A DNA stretch of 48,807 nucleotides from Pseudideonella sakaiensis (lineage in GTDB: Bacteria > Pseudomonadota > Gammaproteobacteria > Burkholderiales > Burkholderiaceae_C). The stretch is taken from the NCBI RefSeq assembly GCF_001293525.1, contig NZ_BBYR01000054.1, positions 1-48,807 of the forward strand, in the 5' to 3' direction. This document shows, one piece after another, positions 23,821 through 31,305 of the stretch. The notes beneath the pieces are model-generated. The model had not been told where the DNA came from. It searched no databases and saw only the letters and a list, made by a program, of their open reading frames with translations. Position 1 is the first letter of the stretch; each line of letters opens with the position of its first letter. The position numbers were made by a program, and so were the translations under genes.

Positions 23821-24866
23821 CGCGCCCCCTCTGCCTGGTCGGGCGACGCGGTGGTGGACGCCGGTCCCGGCGCGCGACCGGCCGTCCCCGCGCGATCGAT
23901 CCAGTGCAGCAGGCTGCCCCAGATGCCGCGCGGGAAGAACAGCACGAAGACCATGAACAGCAGGCCCACGACCGCCATCCAGTGGCGCGTCAGCGTCGTC
24001 ACCACGTCCTCCAGGTAGAGAAACACCGCCGCGCCGACGAAGGGCCCGAAGAAGGTGCCCATGCCGCCGAGCAGGCACATCATCACGGCCTGGCCGGACT
24101 GCAGGTAGTGCAGCGAATCGATCGGCACGATCGACAGGTGCAGCGCGCGCAGCGCACCCGCCAGGCCGCAGACGCCGGCCGACAGCGTGAACACCAGCAG
24201 CTTGGCGCGCGCGACGTCGTAGCCGCAGGCCGCGGTGCGCTGCTCGTTCTCGCGGATCGCCTCGATCACCGCGCCGAAGGGCGAGGCCAGCACGCGCGAG
24301 ACGATCCAGAGCGCGAGCGCGACGAAGGCGAGCACGACGTAGTACTTGGTGCGCGGGTCGACGAAGTCCAGCTGCCAGCCGGCCAGCGAGATCGTCTCCA
24401 CGCGCACGCCGCGCAGGCCGTTCTCGCCGCCGGTCCAGCGCTCGGCCTTGTAGAAGGCGTAGTAGACGATCTGCGCCAGCGCCAGCGTCACCATCGCGAA
24501 GTAGATGCCGCGCGTGCGGATCGCCAGCCAGCCCATCGCCACGCCGACCAGCAGCGCGCTGCCGGTGCCGGCGAGGATGGCGGCCCACCACGGCCAGCCG
24601 CCGTGCACGATCGCGATGCCGCAGAGGTAGCTGCCGGTGCCGAGGAAGGCCGCATGGCCGAAGGACAGCAGGCCGGTGTAGCCGAACAGCAGGTTGAAGC
24701 CCACCGCGTAGAGGCCGAAGATCAGGATGTTCACCGCCAGCGCCTCGTAGGGCATCAGCAGCGGAAACACCAGCAGGAACAGCAGCACCGCGGCGACGCG
24801 GTGGCGCCGCACGAGCTCGACGGCGGCAGTCACGGGGGACCCGTCGTACCCGGCACGCCCGCTCAT
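23817..24866 (-). CDS. livM: Branched-chain-type ABC transporter permease (LivM)
   Basis: A 349-residue inner-membrane permease with about ten hydrophobic segments. LivM-family blocks are visible: ILIFGLYAVGFNLLFGYTGL, LSFGHAAFLGTGSYLCGI, the cytoplasmic coupling loop SPFGAVIEAIRENEQRTAAC, and the C-terminal MCLLGGMGTFFGPFVGAAVF. It forms the translocation pore with LivH. Both ends overlap neighbours by four bases (livH stop, livG start). The hydrophilic tail after the last helix (about 325-349) is Ala/Pro-rich. Confidence 0.9.
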   Translation of the reverse strand: MSGRAGYDGSPVTAAVELVRRHRVAAVLLFLLVFPLLMPYEALAVNILIFGLYAVGFNLLFGYTGLLSFGHAAFLGTGSYLCGIAIVHGGWPWWAAILAGTGSALLVGVAMGWLAIRTRGIYFAMVTLALAQIVYYAFYKAERWTGGENGLRGVRVETISLAGWQLDFVDPRTKYYVVLAFVALALWIVSRVLASPFGAVIEAIRENEQRTAACGYDVARAKLLVFTLSAGVCGLAGALRALHLSIVPIDSLHYLQSGQAVMMCLLGGMGTFFGPFVGAAVFLYLEDVVTTLTRHWMAVVGLLFMVFVLFFPRGIWGSLLHWIDRAGTAGRAPGPASTTASPDQAEGAR

Positions 24867-25753
24867 GACATCAACCCCGCCTTGCCGAAGAAGCCCTGGG
24901 GCCGCAGCAGCAGCACCACGGCCATCAGCACGAAGATCGACAGCTCGGCCAGGTCGGGCGCGATCAGCGAGGTCATCGAGAACACGATGCCCACGAGCAG
25001 CCCCGCCACCACGGCCCCCGGCAGCGAGCCCATGCCGCCGACCACGGTCACGACGAAGGACTCGGCCAGCACCGCGACCCCCATCTCGGGGTTGACCGCG
25101 CGCGTCGGCGCGGCCAGCACGCCCGACAGGCCGGCGATCGCGCAGCCGATGCCGAACACCAGCCACCAGACGCGCGAGACGTCGATGCCGAGCACGCGCA
25201 CGATCTCGGCATCGCGCGAGCCGGCGCGGATGATCAGGCCGTAGCGCGTCTTCTCGATGAACAGCCAGAGCGCCAGCACCACGGCCGCGGTGGCGGCGAT
25301 CAGGAACAGCCGGTACTTCGGGAAGAAGCCGAAGCCGAGGTCGACCGCGCCGCGCAGCTCCGGTGGCGTGCCGCTGGGCACGCCCTCGATGCCGAAGGCC
25401 ACGCGCATCGCCTCGATCATCACGTAGGACAGGCCGAAGGTCAGCAGCAGCGGGTAGTCGATGCCGCGACCGTACAGCGGCCGCACCAGGAAACGCTCGG
25501 CCACCAGCCCGATCGCGCCGACCACCAGCGGCGCCAGCAGCAGGCTGAACCAGAAGCTGCCGGTGATGCCGAGGAAGTAGACGCCGAGGAAGGCGCCGAC
25601 CATGAAGAAGGCGCCGTGCGCGAAGTTGACCACGGTCAGCATGCCGAAGATCAGCGACAGCCCGAGGGCCAGCAGCGCGTAGACCGCGCCGAGCGCGACC
25701 CCGGTGAGCAGCTGCAGCGCGAGCAGCGAGGGCGTCAGTTCAGCCATGGCCAT
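24863..25753 (-). CDS. livH: Branched-chain-type ABC transporter permease (LivH)
   Basis: A 296-residue permease with eight predicted helices. Family landmarks are GVALGAVYALLALGLSLIFG and MLTVVNFAHGAFFMVGAF near the N-terminus, the coupling-loop sequence KTRYGLIIRAGSRDAEIVRV and the final VVGGMGSLPGAVVAGLLVGI. Two adjacent Met codons (25753 and 25747) are possible starts. The gene follows the binding-protein gene by 21 bases and overlaps livM by four, so it is firmly in the same operon. Confidence 0.9.
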   Translation of the reverse strand: MAMAELTPSLLALQLLTGVALGAVYALLALGLSLIFGMLTVVNFAHGAFFMVGAFLGVYFLGITGSFWFSLLLAPLVVGAIGLVAERFLVRPLYGRGIDYPLLLTFGLSYVMIEAMRVAFGIEGVPSGTPPELRGAVDLGFGFFPKYRLFLIAATAAVVLALWLFIEKTRYGLIIRAGSRDAEIVRVLGIDVSRVWWLVFGIGCAIAGLSGVLAAPTRAVNPEMGVAVLAESFVVTVVGGMGSLPGAVVAGLLVGIVFSMTSLIAPDLAELSIFVLMAVVLLLRPQGFFGKAGLMS

Positions 25754-25774
25754 GGCCCCGGGCCGGGTCGCGCG

Positions 25775-27052
25775 TCACGTGGTGACCTTGTGGCCGAGCT
25801 CGTCGCAGCTGCGCAGGTTGGCCTCGTTGGCGGCCTCGATCGCGAGCACGTCGAAGACGTCGTACTTGTCCTTCATGCCCTTCGACTTGGAGCCGACGAT
25901 CACCACCGACTGCACCGACTGGTGGTCGCACTTGCGGTAGGACTGCGGGCCCTTGTACCAGTCGTACTTCAGCTGGCGCAGCGCGATGCTGACCGGCACC
26001 GAGTCGGTCGACTTGGCGTTCAGCACCGCCTGCAGCACGCTGCGCACGCCGGCATAGCCGAGCGCGCCGTAGTCGGACGGCACCGCGCCGCCGTGCGCCT
26101 TGCGGAACTTGTCGTTGAAGGCCTTGGCGCTGGGGATCTTGTCCTCCATCGCCCAGTAGTAGGAGGTGCCGCCGACGATGCCCTCGAAGGCCTCCGCGCC
26201 GCCGGCCTGGCGCGCGGTGTAGAGCAGCACCGGCGTGATCACCTTCATCCCGCTCTTCAGGCCGAAGTCCGTCACCTGCTTGGCCGAGTTCACCAGGTCG
26301 CGGCCGAAGTTGCACAGCACCAGCACGTCCGGCTTCAGCGACTGGATGCGCGGCAGGAAGGCGGAGTAGTCGGCCGCGCCGAGCGGGTGGCGGATGTCGG
26401 CCAGGGTCTGCACGCCCATCGGCTGGCCGGCGCGCTGGAAGCCGCGCACCATCTCGTGGCCGTAGGCATAGTCGGCCGTCAGGTAGACGACCTTCTTGCC
26501 GAACTTCGGGAAGGCGTAGCGCGCGACCGCGCCCGCGGTCAGGTGCGGGTTCAGCGCCTCGTGGAAGGTGTAGAGGCTCCAGTCCTTGGCCTCGTTGATC
26601 GCATCCGACTGGCTGATCGAGTTGAACAGCACCTTGCGGTCGCGGCAGACCGCGTTGATCGACAGCTGGGTGGCCGCGGACAGCGAGCCGACCACGAAGT
26701 TCACCTTGTCCTTCTCGATCAGCTCGAGCGTCCGCGTCGCCGCCTCGCCCGGGTTGAGCTTGTCGTCGCGCACCAGCAGCTCGCAGCGGCGGCCCTGGAA
26801 GCCGCCGGCGTCGTTCCACTCCTTGACGGCGATCTCGGCGGCCCGCACCTGGTCCTGCGCCTCGGCGGAGAAGGCGCCGGTGAGGGGCGTCGGGAAGCCG
26901 ATGCGGATCGGCGCGGCCTGCGCCCGCGCGACGTGGAAGAGCGCGGGCGAGGCGGCCAGCGCGCCGCCGGCCAGCAGCAGGCGGCGACGCCGTGGCTGGC
27001 TCGGGGCGACGGCGGCGGGCGGCGGATCGGCGCGGTGGCGGGGTTCGGTCAT
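25775..27052 (-). CDS. Branched-chain-type ABC transporter substrate-binding protein
   Basis: A 425-residue type I periplasmic binding protein for the LivHMGF importer. An Arg-rich N-region with RRRRLLLAGGALAASPAL and cleavage near AQA-AP (about residue 46) suggests Tat or a long Sec signal. The mature part has IRIGFPTPLTGAFSAEAQDQ, NDAGGFQGRRCELLVRDD, TADYAYGHEMVRGFQ and PDVLVLCNFGRDL, the pattern of LivJ-like receptors for aromatic or amide compounds. GGAGA precedes the ATG. It lies between the flavin monooxygenase and livH in a catabolic cluster, so the ligand is probably the substrate of those enzymes. Confidence 0.9.
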   Translation of the reverse strand: MTEPRHRADPPPAAVAPSQPRRRRLLLAGGALAASPALFHVARAQAAPIRIGFPTPLTGAFSAEAQDQVRAAEIAVKEWNDAGGFQGRRCELLVRDDKLNPGEAATRTLELIEKDKVNFVVGSLSAATQLSINAVCRDRKVLFNSISQSDAINEAKDWSLYTFHEALNPHLTAGAVARYAFPKFGKKVVYLTADYAYGHEMVRGFQRAGQPMGVQTLADIRHPLGAADYSAFLPRIQSLKPDVLVLCNFGRDLVNSAKQVTDFGLKSGMKVITPVLLYTARQAGGAEAFEGIVGGTSYYWAMEDKIPSAKAFNDKFRKAHGGAVPSDYGALGYAGVRSVLQAVLNAKSTDSVPVSIALRQLKYDWYKGPQSYRKCDHQSVQSVVIVGSKSKGMKDKYDVFDVLAIEAANEANLRSCDELGHKVTT

Positions 27053-27135
27053 CGGGTTGTCTCCGGACAGGGGTGGCGACCTCGTCGGGTCGTTGGGGGT
27101 CGGCGGTCGGGGGCGCTGGGGGCGGCAGCGCAAGG

Positions 27136-28413
27136 TCAGTGGCGAAGCGGGGGGTCGGGCGGCTCGTCGTCCCAGGTCGACCACGGGCGGCCGCCGAGGT
27201 CGATCGCGGTGTCGGCGAGCACGCCCTCGGCGGTCCGGCGCGGCAGCCGCGGCGACGCGGCCCGGCCCTGCGCCTGCATGTAGGCCCCGAGCCGGCGCGC
27301 GCGGCGCACCACGGCCTCGCCGGGCCCGAGGCGGGCGGCCTCGTAGGCCCGCCACGCGGCCGCAATGTCGTCGCCGTGTACCGCCAGCGCGTCGGCCAGC
27401 GCCATCGCGTCCTCCGCGGCCTTGGTGACGCCCATGCCGACGTGCGGGCGGGCGACGAAGGCCGCGTCGCCCATCAGCGCGATGCGGCCGTGCGCCACGC
27501 GCGGCGACGCGAGGTCGCAGATCGGCTGCAGGAAGGGCTGGGCCGTCTTCTCGAGCACCTCGGCGAACTGCGGCGCGAGCAGCGCGCGCCCGGCCTCGCG
27601 CATCGCGGCGATCTCGCGCCACGAGACCTTGTTCGGCGGGATGCCGAGCGCGTGGTGCACGCCGTCGGCATCGGTCATCAGGCGCTGCAGCGCCGCGTCG
27701 TCGGCGGCGCGGTACCAGACGAAGTTGAAACGGCGGTGGCCGGGCGTGCAGTCGTTGGCCGGCCCGGCGACGGGGTAGCCGATGAACTGCTCGCCCGCCG
27801 GCAGGCCGAAGGCGAAGTGGCCGAAGGCGGTCTCGCGCGTGTGCCGCGACAGCAGGGCCTCGTCGCAGACACCGCGCCACGCGACATAGCCGGCATAGGC
27901 CGGCTCCACCTGCGGCAGCAGCTGCTGCCGCACCGCGGAGCGGATGCCGTCGGAGGCCACCACCGCATCGGCCTCGAAGACCACCGGGTGCCGCAGGTCG
28001 CCCGGCGCGGGCGCCGGCGGCGCGCAGTGCACGCGCAGGCCGGCGTCGGCGTCCTCGACGCGGTGCACCGCCAGGCCGCCATGCACCCGCTCGTCCGGGA
28101 AGCCCGCGCGCAGCAGCCGGTAGAGGCGGCTCCAGGAGGTCAGGATCTGCGGCAGCTCGAGGCAGGCCGTCACCGACCCGTCGGCGGCGAGCACCCGGCG
28201 CGACGCGACCGCGACGCCGACCGTCTCGTCCACCGTCACGCCGGCACGGCGCAGGCCGGTGAACAGCGCCTCGTGGGTGACGATGCCGGCGCCGCGGCCG
28301 TCCAGCGAGCCCGCGACCTTCTCCACCAGCTGCACCTCGTGGCCGGCGCGCAGCAGGATGTTGGCGGCCAGCAGGCCCCCGAGCGATCCGCCGACGACGA
28401 GGATGCGTGCCAC
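27136..28413 (-). CDS. FAD-dependent monooxygenase, 2,6-dihydroxypyridine hydroxylase-like
   Basis: A 425-residue single-component class A flavoprotein monooxygenase, which hydroxylates an activated aromatic ring with NAD(P)H and O2. The FAD Rossmann motif is VVGGSLGGLLAAN (6-18), the GG-S-x-GG variant seen in 2,6-dihydroxypyridine 3-hydroxylase (DhpH). The mid motif reads ADAVVASDGIRSAVR, and the second FAD motif is LMGDAAFVARPHVGMGVTKA, again close to DhpH with ARPH. It is coded just after the VOC gene (17 bases) and before the binding-protein gene. The subfamily suggests a hydroxypyridine or similar heteroaromatic substrate, but related enzymes act on other phenolic compounds. Confidence 0.85.
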   Translation of the reverse strand: MARILVVGGSLGGLLAANILLRAGHEVQLVEKVAGSLDGRGAGIVTHEALFTGLRRAGVTVDETVGVAVASRRVLAADGSVTACLELPQILTSWSRLYRLLRAGFPDERVHGGLAVHRVEDADAGLRVHCAPPAPAPGDLRHPVVFEADAVVASDGIRSAVRQQLLPQVEPAYAGYVAWRGVCDEALLSRHTRETAFGHFAFGLPAGEQFIGYPVAGPANDCTPGHRRFNFVWYRAADDAALQRLMTDADGVHHALGIPPNKVSWREIAAMREAGRALLAPQFAEVLEKTAQPFLQPICDLASPRVAHGRIALMGDAAFVARPHVGMGVTKAAEDAMALADALAVHGDDIAAAWRAYEAARLGPGEAVVRRARRLGAYMQAQGRAASPRLPRRTAEGVLADTAIDLGGRPWSTWDDEPPDPPLRH

Positions 28414-28430
28414 CGCGGCCTGCCGTGTCG

Positions 28431-28895
28431 TCAGGTCGGCGCCAGCGCGGCGGCGCCCGCGGCGGCGGCCTCGGCCGCCGGGTAGTTCAGCTCGATCACG
28501 ATGCCGTCCGGGTCGTCCAGGAACAGCTGGTGCAGCCCCAGGCCCGGCACCGAGCGCTCGCGGCAGGCGATGCCCAGGCCCGCCAGGTGCCGGCGCATCG
28601 CCGCCAGGCCGTCGGCGAAGAAGGCGATGTGGTCGACCGCGCCGCTGCCGCGCAGCGTGCCGGCGTCGCGCGCGCCGAGGTAGCCGGCCAGCCCCGCCGG
28701 CGCCTGCGCATCCAGCCCGATCAGGTGCACCACCGCGTGGGCCGGGTTGCCGAGGTCGCCCTGGTACATCCAGTGCCCCGGGAACGGGAAGTCCGGGCGC
28801 GGGCCGGCCACCAGGCCGAGCACCTCCTCGTAGAAGCGCCGGCTGGCCGCCAGGTCGACGGTGCGCACGGAGAAATGGTTCAGTGCGAGGCCCAT
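28431..28895 (-). CDS. VOC superfamily protein (glyoxalase/extradiol dioxygenase fold)
   Basis: A 154-residue vicinal-oxygen-chelate protein made of two beta-alpha-beta-beta-beta modules. The first starts LNHFSVRTVDLAASRRFYEEVLGL, here split as LNHFSVRTVD and RRFYEEVLGL; the second starts AVDHIAFFADG. Candidate metal ligands are His7, His57, His89 and Glu135 (VIELNY). Short VOC proteins can be lyases, isomerases or single-domain dioxygenases; in this cluster a ring-cleavage or post-cleavage step is plausible but not proven. The gene is two bases downstream of the TetR stop and followed closely by the monooxygenase. Its Ala-rich tail (about 140-154) is dispensable-looking. Confidence 0.8.
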   Translation of the reverse strand: MGLALNHFSVRTVDLAASRRFYEEVLGLVAGPRPDFPFPGHWMYQGDLGNPAHAVVHLIGLDAQAPAGLAGYLGARDAGTLRGSGAVDHIAFFADGLAAMRRHLAGLGIACRERSVPGLGLHQLFLDDPDGIVIELNYPAAEAAAAGAAALAPT

Positions 28896-28897
28896 GC

Positions 28898-29677
28898 TCA
28901 GGCTCCCTTCGATCGTGGACGGTGGCCGGCGGCGCGCGGCGCGGCGCGGCGCGCGGGCGCCGGCTCCTGCAGCACCTCGCGCGCCGACAGCAGGTAGGAG
29001 CGGACGCGGTCGCGGATGAAGACCTCGTCGTTCTGCGCCGCGTCGATGCTGTGCACCGGCTGCTGGTAGATCCAGCGCCGCATGCCGATATAGAAGATGC
29101 CGCCGTGCAGGCCCATCATCAGCTCGTGCTCGCGGGCGCTGGCGCGGGCCCGGCTGGTGATGCCGCAGTGGCGCCGCGTCTCGCGGATCAGGCGCGGGAA
29201 CAGCTTCTCGCGCAGCAGCGCGAAGAAGCGGTCCGGGATGGAGCGGTCGCTCAGGCCCGAGTACACGAAGATGCGCACCCACTCGCGCTCGAAGATCGCC
29301 TCGCCGTAGGCGATGTAGAAGGCGACCAGCTTGTCCTCCGGCGACAGCCCGGGGTCGTCGAGCATGCGCTCCCACTCGGGGTTCCACCGCCCCTCGAACA
29401 CCTCGCGGTAGACGCGGTCGATCAGCGCCTGCTTGGTGGGGAAGTAGTGGTACAGCAGCGCGTGCGTGATGCCGATGTTCTTCGCGAGATCGCGCAGCTG
29501 GCCGTCCAGCCCGCGCTCGGCGAAGAACTGCAGCGCGCCGGCCACGATCTGGCTCTCCCGCTCGGCCGTGCCGAGCCGGCGCCGGGCCAGCGGCGCGCCT
29601 TCCGCGGCGTCGGCCGGCGGGGCACTGCGCGCGGGGCGATCGGCGCCCGGGCTGGCGGGCTGGCGGCGACGGGACAT
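28898..29677 (-). CDS. TetR/AcrR family regulator of the catabolic cluster
   Basis: A 259-residue TetR-type repressor. The helix-turn-helix lies at about 38-84 of this start (AGALQFFAERGLDGQLRDLA, GITHALLYHYFPTKQALID). The following helical ligand domain includes KLVAFYIAYGEAIFEREWVR. An Arg/Ala/Pro-rich lead of about 35 residues and an equally basic tail flank the fold. The ATG at 29677 is chosen; a GTG ten codons upstream is in frame. It is the first gene of the minus-strand operon and diverges from the molybdenum hydroxylase genes; the inverted repeat at 29719-29765 is its likely operator, which would let it control both directions and itself. Confidence 0.85.
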   Translation of the reverse strand: MSRRRQPASPGADRPARSAPPADAAEGAPLARRRLGTAERESQIVAGALQFFAERGLDGQLRDLAKNIGITHALLYHYFPTKQALIDRVYREVFEGRWNPEWERMLDDPGLSPEDKLVAFYIAYGEAIFEREWVRIFVYSGLSDRSIPDRFFALLREKLFPRLIRETRRHCGITSRARASAREHELMMGLHGGIFYIGMRRWIYQQPVHSIDAAQNDEVFIRDRVRSYLLSAREVLQEPAPARRAAPRAAGHRPRSKGA

Positions 29678-29718
29678 GGGCTGGGGAAACTCCGGATCCT
29701 GCGACACGACCGACGCTA

Positions 29719-29765
29719 TTTACCAAGCGTTCAGTGCTGCGTAGCATTGTTGAGCGGTTGGTAAA
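29719..29765. promoter_or_regulatory. Likely TetR operator pair in the divergent promoter
   Basis: TTTACCAAGCGTTC (29719-29732) and GAGCGGTTGGTAAA (29752-29765) are inverted copies matching at 12 of 14 positions. Centres are 33 bases apart, about three helical turns. They stand in the AT-richest part of the gap between the TetR gene and the molybdenum hydroxylase operon, so one bound regulator could shut both promoters. Confidence 0.7.
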
Positions 29766-29825
29766 CAACATCATCCGGACAAACCCGCGCCGCGCCGGCC
29801 GGGGGTTCCGCACCGAGGCGCCTGC

Positions 29826-30704
29826 ATGAAAGCCCCTGCCTTCGACCACGTCAAGCCGGACAGCCTGGACGAGGTGCTGCGCCTGCTGCAGGCCCACGGC
29901 GACCGGGCCCGCCTGCTGGCCGGCGGCCAGACGCTGCTGGCGACGCTGAACATGCGGCTGTCCGAGCCCGCGCTGCTGATCGACCTGAACGGACTGGAGG
30001 CGCTGCGCGGCCTGCAGCGCGTCGGCGACCGGCTGCGCATCGGCGCGCTGTGCACGCACGCGCAGATCGAGGCCTCGCCGCTGGTGGCCGAGCTGGCGCC
30101 GCTGCTCAGCCTCGCCGCGCCCCACATCGCGCACCGCGCGATCCGCAACCGCGGCACCTTCGGCGGCTCGATTGCATACGGCGACCCGGCCGCCGAATGG
30201 CCGGCCTGCCTGCTGGCGCTGGAGGGCGAGGTGCTGCTGCGCGGCCCGCGCGGCGAACGCCGGGTCGCCGCGCGCGACTTCTTCACCGACCTGTACACCA
30301 CGCAGCGCGCCGACGACGAGGTGCTCGTGGCCTGCGAGCTGCCGATTCGGCGGCCCGGCGAGCAGGTCGTCTTCGACGAACTGGCACGCCGCCACGGCGA
30401 CTACGCGATCGTCGGGCTGGCGCTGGCCGCCGAGCTCCACGGGGGCCGCATCGCCCGGCCGCGGCTGGCGCTGCTCGGCGTCGGATCGGTGCCGGTGCGC
30501 GCCCCGGCGGCCGAGGCCGTGCTGGACGGGCGCGTGCTCGACGAGGCGCTGGTCGCCACGGCCGTGGCCGCGCTGCGCGCCGAACTGCAGCCCCACGCCG
30601 ACCTGGTGAACAGCGCCGCGACCAAGCGCCACCTCGCCGGCGTGCTCGCGCAGCGCGCGCTGCGGCGCCTGCCGGAACTGGCAGCACAGGCCGCGGCGGC
30701 CTGA
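29826..30704 (+). CDS. Molybdenum hydroxylase FAD subunit (CoxM-like)
   Basis: A 292-residue FAD-binding subunit of a xanthine oxidase-family molybdenum hydroxylase; it passes electrons from the iron-sulfur subunit to an acceptor. The two FAD motifs are LLAGGQTLLATLNMRL (35-50) and RNRGTFGGSIAYGDPAAEWP (110-129). The C-terminal CO-dehydrogenase flavoprotein domain includes VNSAATKRHLAGVLAQRAL. Its length is usual (about 280-300). It opens the plus-strand operon, 92 bases ahead of the iron-sulfur subunit, and starts 60 bases after the putative TetR operator. Confidence 0.92.
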   Translation: MKAPAFDHVKPDSLDEVLRLLQAHGDRARLLAGGQTLLATLNMRLSEPALLIDLNGLEALRGLQRVGDRLRIGALCTHAQIEASPLVAELAPLLSLAAPHIAHRAIRNRGTFGGSIAYGDPAAEWPACLLALEGEVLLRGPRGERRVAARDFFTDLYTTQRADDEVLVACELPIRRPGEQVVFDELARRHGDYAIVGLALAAELHGGRIARPRLALLGVGSVPVRAPAAEAVLDGRVLDEALVATAVAALRAELQPHADLVNSAATKRHLAGVLAQRALRRLPELAAQAAAA

Positions 30705-30795
30705 ACGCGGCACCGCCACGACATCCACCGGTCGCGGCCACGCCGGCCGCTGCGACCGCCCCGCCGGCACCCGCCGGCGCGACCCGAGAAAGCCC

Positions 30796-31305
30796 ATGCG
30801 CCCCGACGACCACGCCCGACCGATCACCGTCCACGTCAACGGGCGCGCCGAGCGCCACGCCGTGGCGCCGCGCCGCCACCTGGCGGATTTCCTGCGCGAG
30901 GAGTGCGGGCTGACCGGCACCCACCTCGGTTGCGAGCACGGCGTCTGCGGCGCCTGCACCGTGCAGCTCGACGGCAGCGTCGTGCGCGGCTGCCTGGTGC
31001 TGGCGGTGCAGGCCGACGGCGCCCGCGTCGAGACGGTCGAGGCGCTCGGCGACAGCCCCGCGGGCCGTGCGCTGCAGCAGGCCTTCGTCGCACGCAATGC
31101 GCTGCAGTGCGGCTTCTGCACGCCGGGCATGCTGATGGCTGCGCGCGAGCTGGTCGAGACCCGGCCCGACGCGGACCGCGAGCAGGTGCGCGCGTGGATC
31201 AGCGGCAACTACTGCCGCTGCACCGGCTACCAGGCGATCGTCGACGCCGTCTGCGACGTGCTGGCCCAGCGCCGCGCCGAGGCCGCCGCGGGAGTCGCCG
31301 CATGA
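30796..31305 (+). CDS. Molybdenum hydroxylase 2Fe-2S subunit (CoxS-like)
   Basis: A 169-residue small subunit carrying two [2Fe-2S] clusters. The plant-ferredoxin-type cluster is held by Cys46, Cys51, Cys54 and Cys66 (GCEHGVCGACTV). The helical-domain cluster is held by Cys105, Cys108, Cys140 and Cys142 (QCGFCTPGM, NYCRCTGYQ). All eight cysteines are present. Its stop overlaps the start of the large subunit (ATGA at 31302-31305), which implies coupled synthesis of the two chains. Gene order medium-small-large is the CoxMSL order. Confidence 0.94.
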   Translation: MRPDDHARPITVHVNGRAERHAVAPRRHLADFLREECGLTGTHLGCEHGVCGACTVQLDGSVVRGCLVLAVQADGARVETVEALGDSPAGRALQQAFVARNALQCGFCTPGMLMAARELVETRPDADREQVRAWISGNYCRCTGYQAIVDAVCDVLAQRRAEAAAGVAA

